16,098 bases of DNA, taken from contig CAYMKL010000146.1 of the NCBI GenBank assembly GCA_964390805.1, positions 1-16,098 of the forward strand, given 5' to 3'. A program made the position numbers and the translations under genes. Within the stretch, counting starts at the first letter, position 1, and each line of letters opens with the position of its first letter. Source of the stretch: CAYMKL01 sp964390805 (GTDB lineage: Bacteria > Chloroflexota > Anaerolineae > VGOG01). Shown piece by piece: positions 1 through 7,105 of the stretch. The notes below the pieces were generated by a model. It was not told the origin of the DNA. It made no database searches and worked only from the letters and a program-made list of their open reading frames with translations.

Positions 1-204
1 GCCAAAGCGAATAAGGCCACGGCGCACAAACTGGCCCGCATATTCTATCATTTGTTAAAGTATCGAGAAGCCTATGTTGACCCAGGCCAATCCCACTACG
101 AACAACAGTACCGCGAGAGGGTCATTCGCAACTTGAAACGCAAAGCAGCTAAGCTAGGTATGGAATTAGTGCCCGTTGCAGCCCAAACACCTGTTGTTTC
201 TTAG
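1..204 (+). CDS. IS110-family transposase, C-terminal fragment (cut by window edge)
   Basis: An open frame enters from the left edge and stops at TAG 202-204, giving 67 residues with no start in view. The visible part has AHKLARIFYHLLK near residues 8-20, then YVDPGQSHYEQQYRERV and a basic NLKRKAAKLG stretch. This is the pattern that follows the Transposase_20 domain at the C-terminus of IS110/IS1111-type transposases (DEDD/serine recombinases that use a bridge or seek RNA). The catalytic regions are outside the window, so activity cannot be judged. A REP-like palindrome begins within about 20 bases of the stop. I recognise the family from the C-terminal pattern only; the IS110 versus IS1111 subgroup is not resolved. 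Confidence 0.72.
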   Translation, partial: AKANKATAHKLARIFYHLLKYREAYVDPGQSHYEQQYRERVIRNLKRKAAKLGMELVPVAAQTPVVS

Positions 205-218
205 TAGGAGCGTTTTTT

Positions 219-277
219 GCGACGAAGCAATCTCCTCCTTGCGACAGGGGGATTGCTTCGCTTCGCTCGCAATGACA
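219..277. repeat. REP-like dispersed palindrome
   Basis: CGAAGCAATC at 223-232 pairs perfectly with GATTGCTTCG at 251-260. The stem can extend inward through 233-236 with 247-250, with two G-U pairs. The right arm runs on as CTTCGCTCGCAATGACA to 277. On the minus strand this DNA reads CHCERSEAIP, the familiar shadow translation of a palindromic repeat scattered through many bacterial genomes. It lies between the transposase stop and the aminotransferase ribosome binding site. It could act as a transcription or mRNA-stability hairpin, but there is no T-run, so it is not called a terminator. Confidence 0.7.
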
Positions 278-305
278 GCCTGAGCAGTTAAGAAGGGAGC
301 AAGAA

Positions 306-1613
306 ATGCTTTCAAAAGAGACTATCAAAGCCCTCGACAGAAGACACATCGTTCACAGTTGGTCGGTTCAGGACGATTTGGATCCCCTAGTCGTCGAGAG
401 AAGCGAGGGAGTCTATTTCTGGGATATTGACGGCAACAGATACCTAGACTTTTCTTCGGCTTTGGTGAATATGAACGTCGGCTATCAGCACCCCAAGGTC
501 GTGCAAGCCATTCAGGAGCAGGCTGCAAAACAGTGCTATGCCCGGCCCGGCTTCGCCTGTGCCGCGCGAGCTGAACTGGCCAGGGACTTGGCCGAATTGA
601 CGCCGGGGGATTTGAACAAGTTCTTCTTCACCCTGGGCGGCGCCGACGCCAACGAGAATGCCATCAAGATAGCGCGAGCATTCACCGGAAAGGCCAAGAT
701 CCTGTCGAAGTATCGTTCCTACCACGGGGCAACCTATGGCGCAATCACGCTCTCAGGCGACCGCAGACGAATCCCCGTCGAACCGGGGATCCCTGGCGTC
801 ATCCACTTCTTTGACCCCTACTGCTACCGCTGTTCTTTCGGACTGACCTATCCGGGCTGTGATCTGCTGTGCGCCGAACACGTCAACGAGATCATCCAAT
901 ATGAATCACCCCAGAGCGTGGCGGCTGTTCTGGTCGAGACTCAGACTGGATCCGGGGGGTTCTTCGCGCCGCCAGAAGGATATTTCGAGAGATTGCGAGA
1001 GATATGCGACGAGAACGATGTCCTGTTGATCTTGGACGAGGTGATGGTGGGCTTTGGCCGCACCGGAAGATGGTTCGCCATTGAGCACTACGACGTTGTG
1101 CCAGACATGATGACCCTGGCTAAAGGTCTGACCTGTGGGTATGTACCATTGGGGGCAGTGGCGATCTCGGACCGGATCATGGAAAAGCTGGGCCGGGAAA
1201 TGCTGTATATCGGTCTAACCTACAATTCGCACCCGTTGGCCTGCGCCACCGCCACGGCGGTTCTAGGCGTCTACAAAGAAGAGAAGTTGGTTGAGAATGC
1301 GCAAGAGCTAGAGCCGTATGTCAGGAGTAAACTCCAGGAAATCAAAGCCAGACACCCTTCGGTGGGCGACGTTCGGGGGATGGGCCTCTTTTTCTGTATC
1401 GAACTGGTGAACGATAGAGAGGCAAAAGAGCCCCTCGCCCCGGCGATTGCGGGGAGGATTCGCCAGAGGCTTATGGATAAGGGGCTCAGCACCAACGTTA
1501 TGCGCAACCTGATTTTCGTTGGCCCACCTCTGTGTATCACCGAAAGCGAACTTGAGGCCGGATTTGGAATCATTGACCAGGTGCTAGACTACGTTGACAG
1601 CCAGATTCAGTGA
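306..1613 (+). CDS. Class III PLP aminotransferase (taurine / omega-amino acid type)
   Basis: This 435-residue protein has the normal length of a fold-type I, class III aminotransferase, which moves an amino group from an omega- or beta-amino acid to pyruvate or 2-oxoglutarate and leaves an aldehyde or keto acid. Landmarks are GGADANENAIKIAR (111-124), the PLP-ring aspartate in LILDEV (D244), the Schiff-base lysine in TLAKGLT (K273), and the following GYVPLGAV. The cysteine-containing segment 172-189 (YCYRC...C...C) resembles that of taurine:pyruvate aminotransferase relatives. The start is supported by AGGGAG at 294-299, six bases before ATG. It is the first gene of a six-gene run that includes an aldehyde oxidoreductase, a plausible consumer of an aldehyde product. 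The substrate cannot be fixed from sequence; taurine, beta-alanine and GABA-like amines are all possible. Confidence 0.88.
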   Translation: MLSKETIKALDRRHIVHSWSVQDDLDPLVVERSEGVYFWDIDGNRYLDFSSALVNMNVGYQHPKVVQAIQEQAAKQCYARPGFACAARAELARDLAELTPGDLNKFFFTLGGADANENAIKIARAFTGKAKILSKYRSYHGATYGAITLSGDRRRIPVEPGIPGVIHFFDPYCYRCSFGLTYPGCDLLCAEHVNEIIQYESPQSVAAVLVETQTGSGGFFAPPEGYFERLREICDENDVLLILDEVMVGFGRTGRWFAIEHYDVVPDMMTLAKGLTCGYVPLGAVAISDRIMEKLGREMLYIGLTYNSHPLACATATAVLGVYKEEKLVENAQELEPYVRSKLQEIKARHPSVGDVRGMGLFFCIELVNDREAKEPLAPAIAGRIRQRLMDKGLSTNVMRNLIFVGPPLCITESELEAGFGIIDQVLDYVDSQIQ

Positions 1614-1640
1614 AGCCAGGATTGGCGAGGAAGAGTGATT

Positions 1641-2672
1641 ATGCCGGAAACCTTTGGCCTGCACGTTGATCGTCTGGTGACAGTCGAGATGAAGAGAGGC
1701 GGGATCGCCAACCGGGGCGTGATCTTGCCCTTGTACGAAACTGCTTTTCGCGCTCAGAATCGCCCCCTAACCCTCTTGGCTGCCGAACGCCTGATACAGG
1801 AAGTGAGCAAAGGGGATTACGTCATCATCATGACCGGTTCTGGCCGCCATCCCTGGAGACCCCGGGGGGAGACCGATGGGCCTCTGGGGGCTGTCAGCCT
1901 GGCGCGGGCCATCAAGCTGGGGCTGGGCGGGCGACCGGTGTACGTGGCCGCTGAGCCTTACATGCCCCCCGTCGTCGCCGCCAGCGAAGCGGCGGGCATT
2001 ACACCGTGCAGCGAGAAGGTAATGGCCGAATACGATGGCTTTTATCCCACGGCCCTGGTCAGGCCCTTCACGTTGAAAAAGGATGACGCATTGGCCCAGG
2101 CCCGGTCGCTGTTGGACGAATTGAATCCGGCGGCGGTGATTTCCATCGAGACTTTGGGACCCAATGCGCAAGGCGTCATCCACAGTGCAACCGGCTATGA
2201 GCGCGAGGCGGAGCATGTGGCCCATACGTTTCACCTGGTTCAAGAGACGCGCGAAAGGGGCATTCTTACCGTCGGCATTGGCGACTTTGGCAATGAGGTC
2301 GGATTCGGCCTGATCGCGGACGAGTTGACCAAGCTTCTGCCCTTGTGGGCCAAGTGCAATTGCCCCTGTGAATCAGACCCGGTATGCCACGTTCCCACAG
2401 ACGTGCTGGTGGTGGGCGCCATAAGCAACTGGGCCGGCTATGGGGTATCCGCCTGCCTGGCCTACCTCCTCAAGAACGCGGCCCTCCTCCAGACCGCTGA
2501 CATGGAGCGTCGGATGGGGATTGACTGTGTGTATGCTGGAGCTGAGGGGGAGGCCGGCATGAAGCAACCGTGGGTTGATGGAACATCACCCGAAACCCAG
2601 CAAGCTGTCGTAACCATACTTCGTATGCTTGTGCAGAACGCCCTCAGCACGCCCTTGGATCGGGGATGGTGA
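1641..2672 (+). CDS. DUF4392 / D-glutamate cyclase-like protein
   Basis: This 343-residue cytosolic protein matches the DUF4392 pattern (related to the C-terminal domain of mammalian D-glutamate cyclase, which interconverts 5-oxo-D-proline and D-glutamate). It shows GETDGPLGAVSLARA (76-90), SIETLGPNAQGVIHS (168-182) and GIGDFGNEVGFG (212-223). A cysteine group, CNCPC at 239-243 plus C249, lies before the SNWAGYG segment (262-268) and might bind metal. I chose ATG 1641 because GAGGAAG (1627-1633) sits seven bases upstream; the in-frame GTG at 1635 is too close to it. It lies 27 bases after the aminotransferase and 20 before the next PLP gene. Family membership is fairly sure. The reaction here is not known; cyclisation or opening of a lactam-type amino acid is the closest precedent. 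Confidence 0.82.
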   Translation: MPETFGLHVDRLVTVEMKRGGIANRGVILPLYETAFRAQNRPLTLLAAERLIQEVSKGDYVIIMTGSGRHPWRPRGETDGPLGAVSLARAIKLGLGGRPVYVAAEPYMPPVVAASEAAGITPCSEKVMAEYDGFYPTALVRPFTLKKDDALAQARSLLDELNPAAVISIETLGPNAQGVIHSATGYEREAEHVAHTFHLVQETRERGILTVGIGDFGNEVGFGLIADELTKLLPLWAKCNCPCESDPVCHVPTDVLVVGAISNWAGYGVSACLAYLLKNAALLQTADMERRMGIDCVYAGAEGEAGMKQPWVDGTSPETQQAVVTILRMLVQNALSTPLDRGW

Positions 2673-2692
2673 AACAGCAGAGAGAGGTTCTT

Positions 2693-3976
2693 ATGTCCGC
2701 CGGAAATCATCAGACTCCGAACTCTTTTGACCAATGCGGCTATCCAATTGATCCAGCAGTTGGTTATGCAAGAGGTCCCATCCTATCCTCCTCTCTTCAG
2801 GAGGCCAAGCGCCGCCAGTACGCCATGCGCATCATCAAAGACCGCGCATCGGCGGTGGGCCATGACAGCTTCTACAACTTCACCGGGCTGCATCGAGATT
2901 ATCCGGCTCCCCCAAACAGAATCGCCTGGGGGGAAGAATGGGTTGGGCCGGCCTTCTTCTGGGACGAATTGGTTGAGATGGCTCGAAAACACTTCGGCGG
3001 GCGGGCTAAGCATCAAGTGGCAGTATTCAACCGATGTTCGGCCGCCATCATCGCCACCTGTCTGGCTCTGGCCAGGCCCCGCTCTACCGTTCTGTCGGTA
3101 GTTCCCGGAAAACGGTCTCATCCTTCCATTGGACGTGGCGCCCGATTGGCGAAGGCCCAATTAGTGCAGACGGATACCTTGTCCGCAGTGGAAGAACGCC
3201 TGGCCGACGATGACGTGAGCTTGATCGTCATCACCGGGGTCTCCAGCGAACTGGAAATCATCAACCAAGACCTGCTGTTGGATGTGGTGAAACTAGGCCA
3301 GGCAAAAGGCATCCCGGTCTTTCTGGATGACGCCTATGGCACCCGATTGCGCCCCATCTACGGCCAGCCCAAGACCCTTGAGACAGGTGTTGATATCGGC
3401 GTGACCGCTTGCGACAAGGCGGGTCTGGGAGGCCCGCGAGCCGGTCTGATGGTGGGGCGGGCCGATTTGATCGGGCGCATCGCCGCCAAGGCCGGGGAAC
3501 TGGGTCTGGAAGCCAGACCACCCCTGGCTTTGGGGGTGTGGGCCTCCTTGGCCCAGTTCGACCCCAACCATCTGCACCGCGAAGTCGAGCTTGGCCTGAG
3601 AATCTACGAGCGCCTCAGCGGACGATTTGGCGAAGACAAGATCATAAGATCAGGATTGGGAGCGAGCATCCCGGCCGAAGACGTCTATAGCTTGGTGCAA
3701 TCGCTTCGCCCGACTGACGATGTGCTGCCGGTCGTGCCGGCCGAAATCACGTCGGGTATCGGTATGTATTGGTTGGAGCACCACGGCGTCATCAGTGTGA
3801 ACGCTCTGGGCCAGCCGGGGGCCAGCATCTGGTTGCGCTTCAAACCGTCCCCAGACGAAGTGGAACGATTCGGCGGAGTATCGGCCCTGACTGACGTGCT
3901 GGACGAGGGGCTCAGTTTTGTGGCGGCGAGAGCGAGCTCGATTCCAGCTATGAGACAGCTAATCTTGGGAGGATAA
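2693..3976 (+). CDS. SelA-fold PLP enzyme, MJ0158-like
   Basis: This 427-residue fold-type I PLP enzyme resembles the SelA / D-glucosaminate-6-phosphate ammonia-lyase group, and most of all the archaeal MJ0158 family. Matching segments are YNFTGL (61-66), GPAFF (85-89), VFNRCSAAIIAT (111-122), HPSIGRGA (143-150), VFLDDAYGTRLR (209-220, PLP-binding aspartates 212/213) and CDKAGLGGPRAGLMVG (240-255), where K242 is the likely Schiff-base lysine. ATG 2693 is chosen because GAGAGG lies about six bases upstream; an earlier in-frame ATG at 2666 overlaps the previous gene and lacks such a site. It is not a selenocysteine synthase on this evidence. Relatives act on beta-substituted or D-configured amino acids, so elimination or racemisation is plausible, but the substrate is unknown. 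Confidence 0.78.
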   Translation: MSAGNHQTPNSFDQCGYPIDPAVGYARGPILSSSLQEAKRRQYAMRIIKDRASAVGHDSFYNFTGLHRDYPAPPNRIAWGEEWVGPAFFWDELVEMARKHFGGRAKHQVAVFNRCSAAIIATCLALARPRSTVLSVVPGKRSHPSIGRGARLAKAQLVQTDTLSAVEERLADDDVSLIVITGVSSELEIINQDLLLDVVKLGQAKGIPVFLDDAYGTRLRPIYGQPKTLETGVDIGVTACDKAGLGGPRAGLMVGRADLIGRIAAKAGELGLEARPPLALGVWASLAQFDPNHLHREVELGLRIYERLSGRFGEDKIIRSGLGASIPAEDVYSLVQSLRPTDDVLPVVPAEITSGIGMYWLEHHGVISVNALGQPGASIWLRFKPSPDEVERFGGVSALTDVLDEGLSFVAARASSIPAMRQLILGG

Positions 3977-3982
3977 AGAAAC

Positions 3983-5824
3983 ATGAACACTGGCGGCTAT
4001 TTGGAGAAAATCCTGCGTGTTGACCTTTCTACCAGGCAAACGTCGGTCGAGCCACTGGATCGGGCGTTTATCGAGAAGTGGGTCGGTGGCGTTGGCTTTG
4101 GCGCCCGCTACCTCTACGAAGAAGTTCCTGCTGGCGTCGAATGGTCTGGTCCTGAGAATCGCATCATCTGGACCACAGGACCGCTGGCGGGCAGCGGGGT
4201 GTACGGAGCGGGGACGTTTAACGTCGCCAGCAAGGGGCCTATGACCAATCTGGCCGGTTGTTCTCAAGCCAACGGCTTCTTTGGCGCCTACCTCAAGTTC
4301 TCGGGTTTCGATGGCATCATCTTTCAGGGCCGGGCGCCGGACTGGGTCTATCTCTGGATCAAAGGGGGCAAGGCTGAGCTGCGGGACGCCCGCCATCTGG
4401 TCGGCAAAGACATCTTTGAGCTAGAGGACGCCCTGAGGGCGGAACTGGGCGTCAAGGGTAGACAGATAAGCGTCTTTGGTATCGGGCCGGCGGGCGAGCA
4501 CCTCGTTCGCTATGCTGCCATTGGCGGGGACGGCGGACACCTAGCTGCCCACAACGGCCTGGGAGCCGTGCTTGGCTCGAAAAACGTCAAGGCTGTGGTT
4601 GCCTACCGGGGCAAGCGCAACTTTGCCATCCAGGATCCAGAGCGGCTGCGCGAAAAGAACCTGGCCATGTTCGAGCATGCCAAGAGCTCTGGCAGTGTCT
4701 ACCAGTGGGGCACCGGGGGTGGCTTTTCCACAATGCACGATACGGGAAAGCTTCCGGTCAAGAACTACACCACCAACCTCTTCCCCCAACACGAGCGCAT
4801 GAGCGGGCAATACATGCGCACGCACTTCCAGATCCGCTCCGTGCCCTGCTACCAGTGCCGTTTTGCCCACGTGAAGGAAGTCACCGTGACCGAAGGCCCG
4901 TATAAAGGCTTTATTGGGGAAGAGCCGGAGTATGAGCAGTTGGCAGCCTGGGGACCGCAGATCGGCAACACAGATCTGGGCGCGGTTGTCATGTTGACCC
5001 GGGAAGTGGATCGGCTGGGCATGGACTGTAACGAGGCTTCCTGGACCGTTGGCTGGGTCATGGAATGTTACGAAAAAGGCATAGTCTCCAGGGCGGATTT
5101 GGACGGCCTGGACATGAGCTGGGGAAACGTCGAAGCAGTCAGGAGCTTACTCAACCGAATTGCCAACAGGCAGGGGATTGGGGAACTACTGGCCGAAGGC
5201 GTGATGCGAGCCTCTCAGAAGATCGGGGGAGACGCAGCGGATTTCGCCATATATGCGCAAAAGGGAGCCAGCCCCAGAGGCCACGACCATCGCGGAAGGT
5301 GGGAAGAGCTTTTGGATACCTGTGTGACAAACACGAGCACCATAGAGGCGAGCTGGGCTGGCGTCCATCCTCAGTTGGTGGATCAGCCGCCAGTGACGGA
5401 CCCCTTCTCGCACCAAGAGGTATCGTCAATCAACGCCCGGTTCAACGGAATCCGACAGTTCGACGATTGTCTGGGGACGTGCCGTTTCGCCGCCGCAGAC
5501 CCGAAATTGCAGCTTGAGTGTCTCAACGCCGTGACCGGCTGGGGACTGACCCTGGAAGATGTGTTCACCGTCGGTCGTAGAATCGTCAATCAGTTGAGGG
5601 TATTCAATTTTCGACATGGGATGAAAAGGGAAGATGAACGCCCTTCCAAGAGGTATGGCTCCGTGCCCATAGATGGCCCCGCCAGGGGCAGAGACATTAT
5701 GGAGCAATGGAGCTCAATGCTTGAAAACTACTACACTCAAATGGGCTGGGATCCCGTGACGGGGAAGCCTCTGCCAGAGACCCTCAAGAGGTTGGGTCTT
5801 GAAGATCTCATAGCAGAGCAATGA
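3983..5824 (+). CDS. Aldehyde:ferredoxin oxidoreductase family protein (tungsten/molybdenum pterin)
   Basis: At 613 residues it has the length of AOR-family enzymes, which oxidise aldehydes to acids with a tungsten bis-pterin and one [4Fe-4S] cluster and reduce ferredoxin. The N-terminal half carries GGVGFGARYLYEEVP (35-49), TGPLAGSGVYGAG (65-77), FSGFDGIIFQG (106-116) and IGGDGGHLAAHNGLGAVLGSKNVKAV-like residues (180-204). Cluster positions fall at C289, C292 and C500 (DCLGTC, 495-500), as in Pyrococcus AOR (288, 291, 494). The third cysteine (295 there) is H296 here (CYQCRFAH). The KGASPRGHDHRGRW segment (428-440) also differs from the usual DPR form. GGGAGG at 3967-3972 precedes ATG. The gene lies six bases after the PLP gene and overlaps the MFS start. 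It is a divergent subfamily; the aldehyde is unknown. Confidence 0.9.
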   Translation: MNTGGYLEKILRVDLSTRQTSVEPLDRAFIEKWVGGVGFGARYLYEEVPAGVEWSGPENRIIWTTGPLAGSGVYGAGTFNVASKGPMTNLAGCSQANGFFGAYLKFSGFDGIIFQGRAPDWVYLWIKGGKAELRDARHLVGKDIFELEDALRAELGVKGRQISVFGIGPAGEHLVRYAAIGGDGGHLAAHNGLGAVLGSKNVKAVVAYRGKRNFAIQDPERLREKNLAMFEHAKSSGSVYQWGTGGGFSTMHDTGKLPVKNYTTNLFPQHERMSGQYMRTHFQIRSVPCYQCRFAHVKEVTVTEGPYKGFIGEEPEYEQLAAWGPQIGNTDLGAVVMLTREVDRLGMDCNEASWTVGWVMECYEKGIVSRADLDGLDMSWGNVEAVRSLLNRIANRQGIGELLAEGVMRASQKIGGDAADFAIYAQKGASPRGHDHRGRWEELLDTCVTNTSTIEASWAGVHPQLVDQPPVTDPFSHQEVSSINARFNGIRQFDDCLGTCRFAAADPKLQLECLNAVTGWGLTLEDVFTVGRRIVNQLRVFNFRHGMKREDERPSKRYGSVPIDGPARGRDIMEQWSSMLENYYTQMGWDPVTGKPLPETLKRLGLEDLIAEQ

Positions 5825-7089
5825 CGAATGACTCTAATGAAACGCCGCAGTGCAAACCAGTCGCTCCCAGGTTGAACAAACAGATATCCCCAGGTATCGG
5901 CAGCACGCTAGTCCTGGCGATCCTGTTTCTCCACCTGTTGCTGATCGGGATAACCCAGCTCGTTGTGCCTTTGTACTCGTTGAGCCTTGGGGCTTCAGAG
6001 GTTGTCCTGGGGATCATTACCGGCGCTTTCGGCGTGGCGGGGATCCTGCTGTCTATCCTCAGCAGTGTCTTGTCCGACTATCTGGGGCGGCGTCCCATGA
6101 TCCTGGTGGCTTTTGTTCTCTGGATCGGGGTTGGCGTATCGAACCTGTTAGCTCCGCCGTTTCTGTGGCTGGTGGGGGGGCAGGTACTGGTAGGGATGGC
6201 AGACCTCTGTTTGTGGGTCGCAGCGATGGCCTATCTGACCGGGGTCACCCCGCAGGGCAGACATGCCGAAATCATGAGCTGGGCCGGTGGCCTGATGGGC
6301 CTGGGGCTGGCCGTCGGGCCAATCCTGGGCGGTGTCGTCGTCCGACTGGTCGGCTTCCAACCGGCCTTCATGCTGGTCGTTCTGGTCGGGGTGCTGGGCC
6401 TGGCTATCTCCTATAAACTGCCAGACGCCAAGCTTCCGATGGCAGAACGGGGTGCCTTTCTCGAACGGCTCTCTCTGTCCCATCGCCGCGCCTTTGGGCT
6501 GGTTCGAGGAAGCCGAAGCCATGCTCTCGGCCCTATGCGCATGGCTGTGTTGGTCATGATATTGGGAACGGCGACTTGGATGGCAGTGGGACGCTCCTTC
6601 TACGTGGCATACCTGGATAATCTGGGGCTCTCCACGGAGGTCATAGGTTTGCTGACCACACTCAGAGCAGGCGCTACGACGGTAGCGCAGTTCGGTTTTG
6701 CATTCCTGGCCAACCGTCTGGGCGTGGTCGTGACCGCCCTTTCAGGTGTGGCCATCGGAGGCTTGGCTCTGACGTTGACTCCTTTCCTGACCACGGCTCC
6801 AATCCTGGCGCTGGTTGGGTGCATTGGAAATGGTGCAGACCGACTACGCAACCCTGGACTGTTCACGCTGATCGCTGAAGGTACGGATCCGGATAGTCGG
6901 GCCCTGGCCTTCGCGCTGCTCAACACGGCATGGGCCGTCACTACCACGGTCCTCCCCCCTGTTCTGGGGCTGATCGCCGAAAGAACCACTCTGTCGGCGA
7001 CGTTCCTGCTGGTTGGGCCTTTTGTGGCTTTCTCGTCAATCTTGCTATACGTGTGGAATCGGCGGGCGACCTCAGGACTTTCGAGGTAG
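5821..7089 (+). CDS. MFS transporter
   Basis: This 422-residue, strongly hydrophobic protein shows about twelve membrane-length stretches after a polar N-terminus of roughly 25 residues. The loop between the second and third helices carries the major facilitator motif A, seen as SDYLGRRP (85-92). The first half has a glycine-rich helix at GGLMGLGLAVGPILGG, typical of drug:H+ antiporter-like MFS members. Its ATG overlaps the AOR stop as ATGA, so translation is probably coupled. Placement directly after the oxidoreductase suggests uptake of the pathway substrate or export of its product. Direction and cargo cannot be read from sequence. Confidence 0.88.
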   Translation: MTNDSNETPQCKPVAPRLNKQISPGIGSTLVLAILFLHLLLIGITQLVVPLYSLSLGASEVVLGIITGAFGVAGILLSILSSVLSDYLGRRPMILVAFVLWIGVGVSNLLAPPFLWLVGGQVLVGMADLCLWVAAMAYLTGVTPQGRHAEIMSWAGGLMGLGLAVGPILGGVVVRLVGFQPAFMLVVLVGVLGLAISYKLPDAKLPMAERGAFLERLSLSHRRAFGLVRGSRSHALGPMRMAVLVMILGTATWMAVGRSFYVAYLDNLGLSTEVIGLLTTLRAGATTVAQFGFAFLANRLGVVVTALSGVAIGGLALTLTPFLTTAPILALVGCIGNGADRLRNPGLFTLIAEGTDPDSRALAFALLNTAWAVTTTVLPPVLGLIAERTTLSATFLLVGPFVAFSSILLYVWNRRATSGLSR

Positions 7090-7105
7090 TGGGAAAGAGA
7101 ATCCA

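Noticed and set aside
160..205. Promoter for the aminotransferase in the transposase end
   Set aside because: TTGCAG and TTGAAA boxes exist, but no -10 better than 3 of 6 is found at 16-18 bases, so no call is made.
149..349. 66-residue minus-strand frame with CHCERSEAIP
   Set aside because: This is the usual shadow translation of a dispersed palindromic repeat and overlaps the transposase end and aminotransferase start.
819..875. CxxC...C...C group in the class III aminotransferase as a new iron-sulphur or zinc site
   Set aside because: A similar YCYRC-type segment occurs in ordinary taurine:pyruvate-like aminotransferases, so it is a family feature and not special to this gene.
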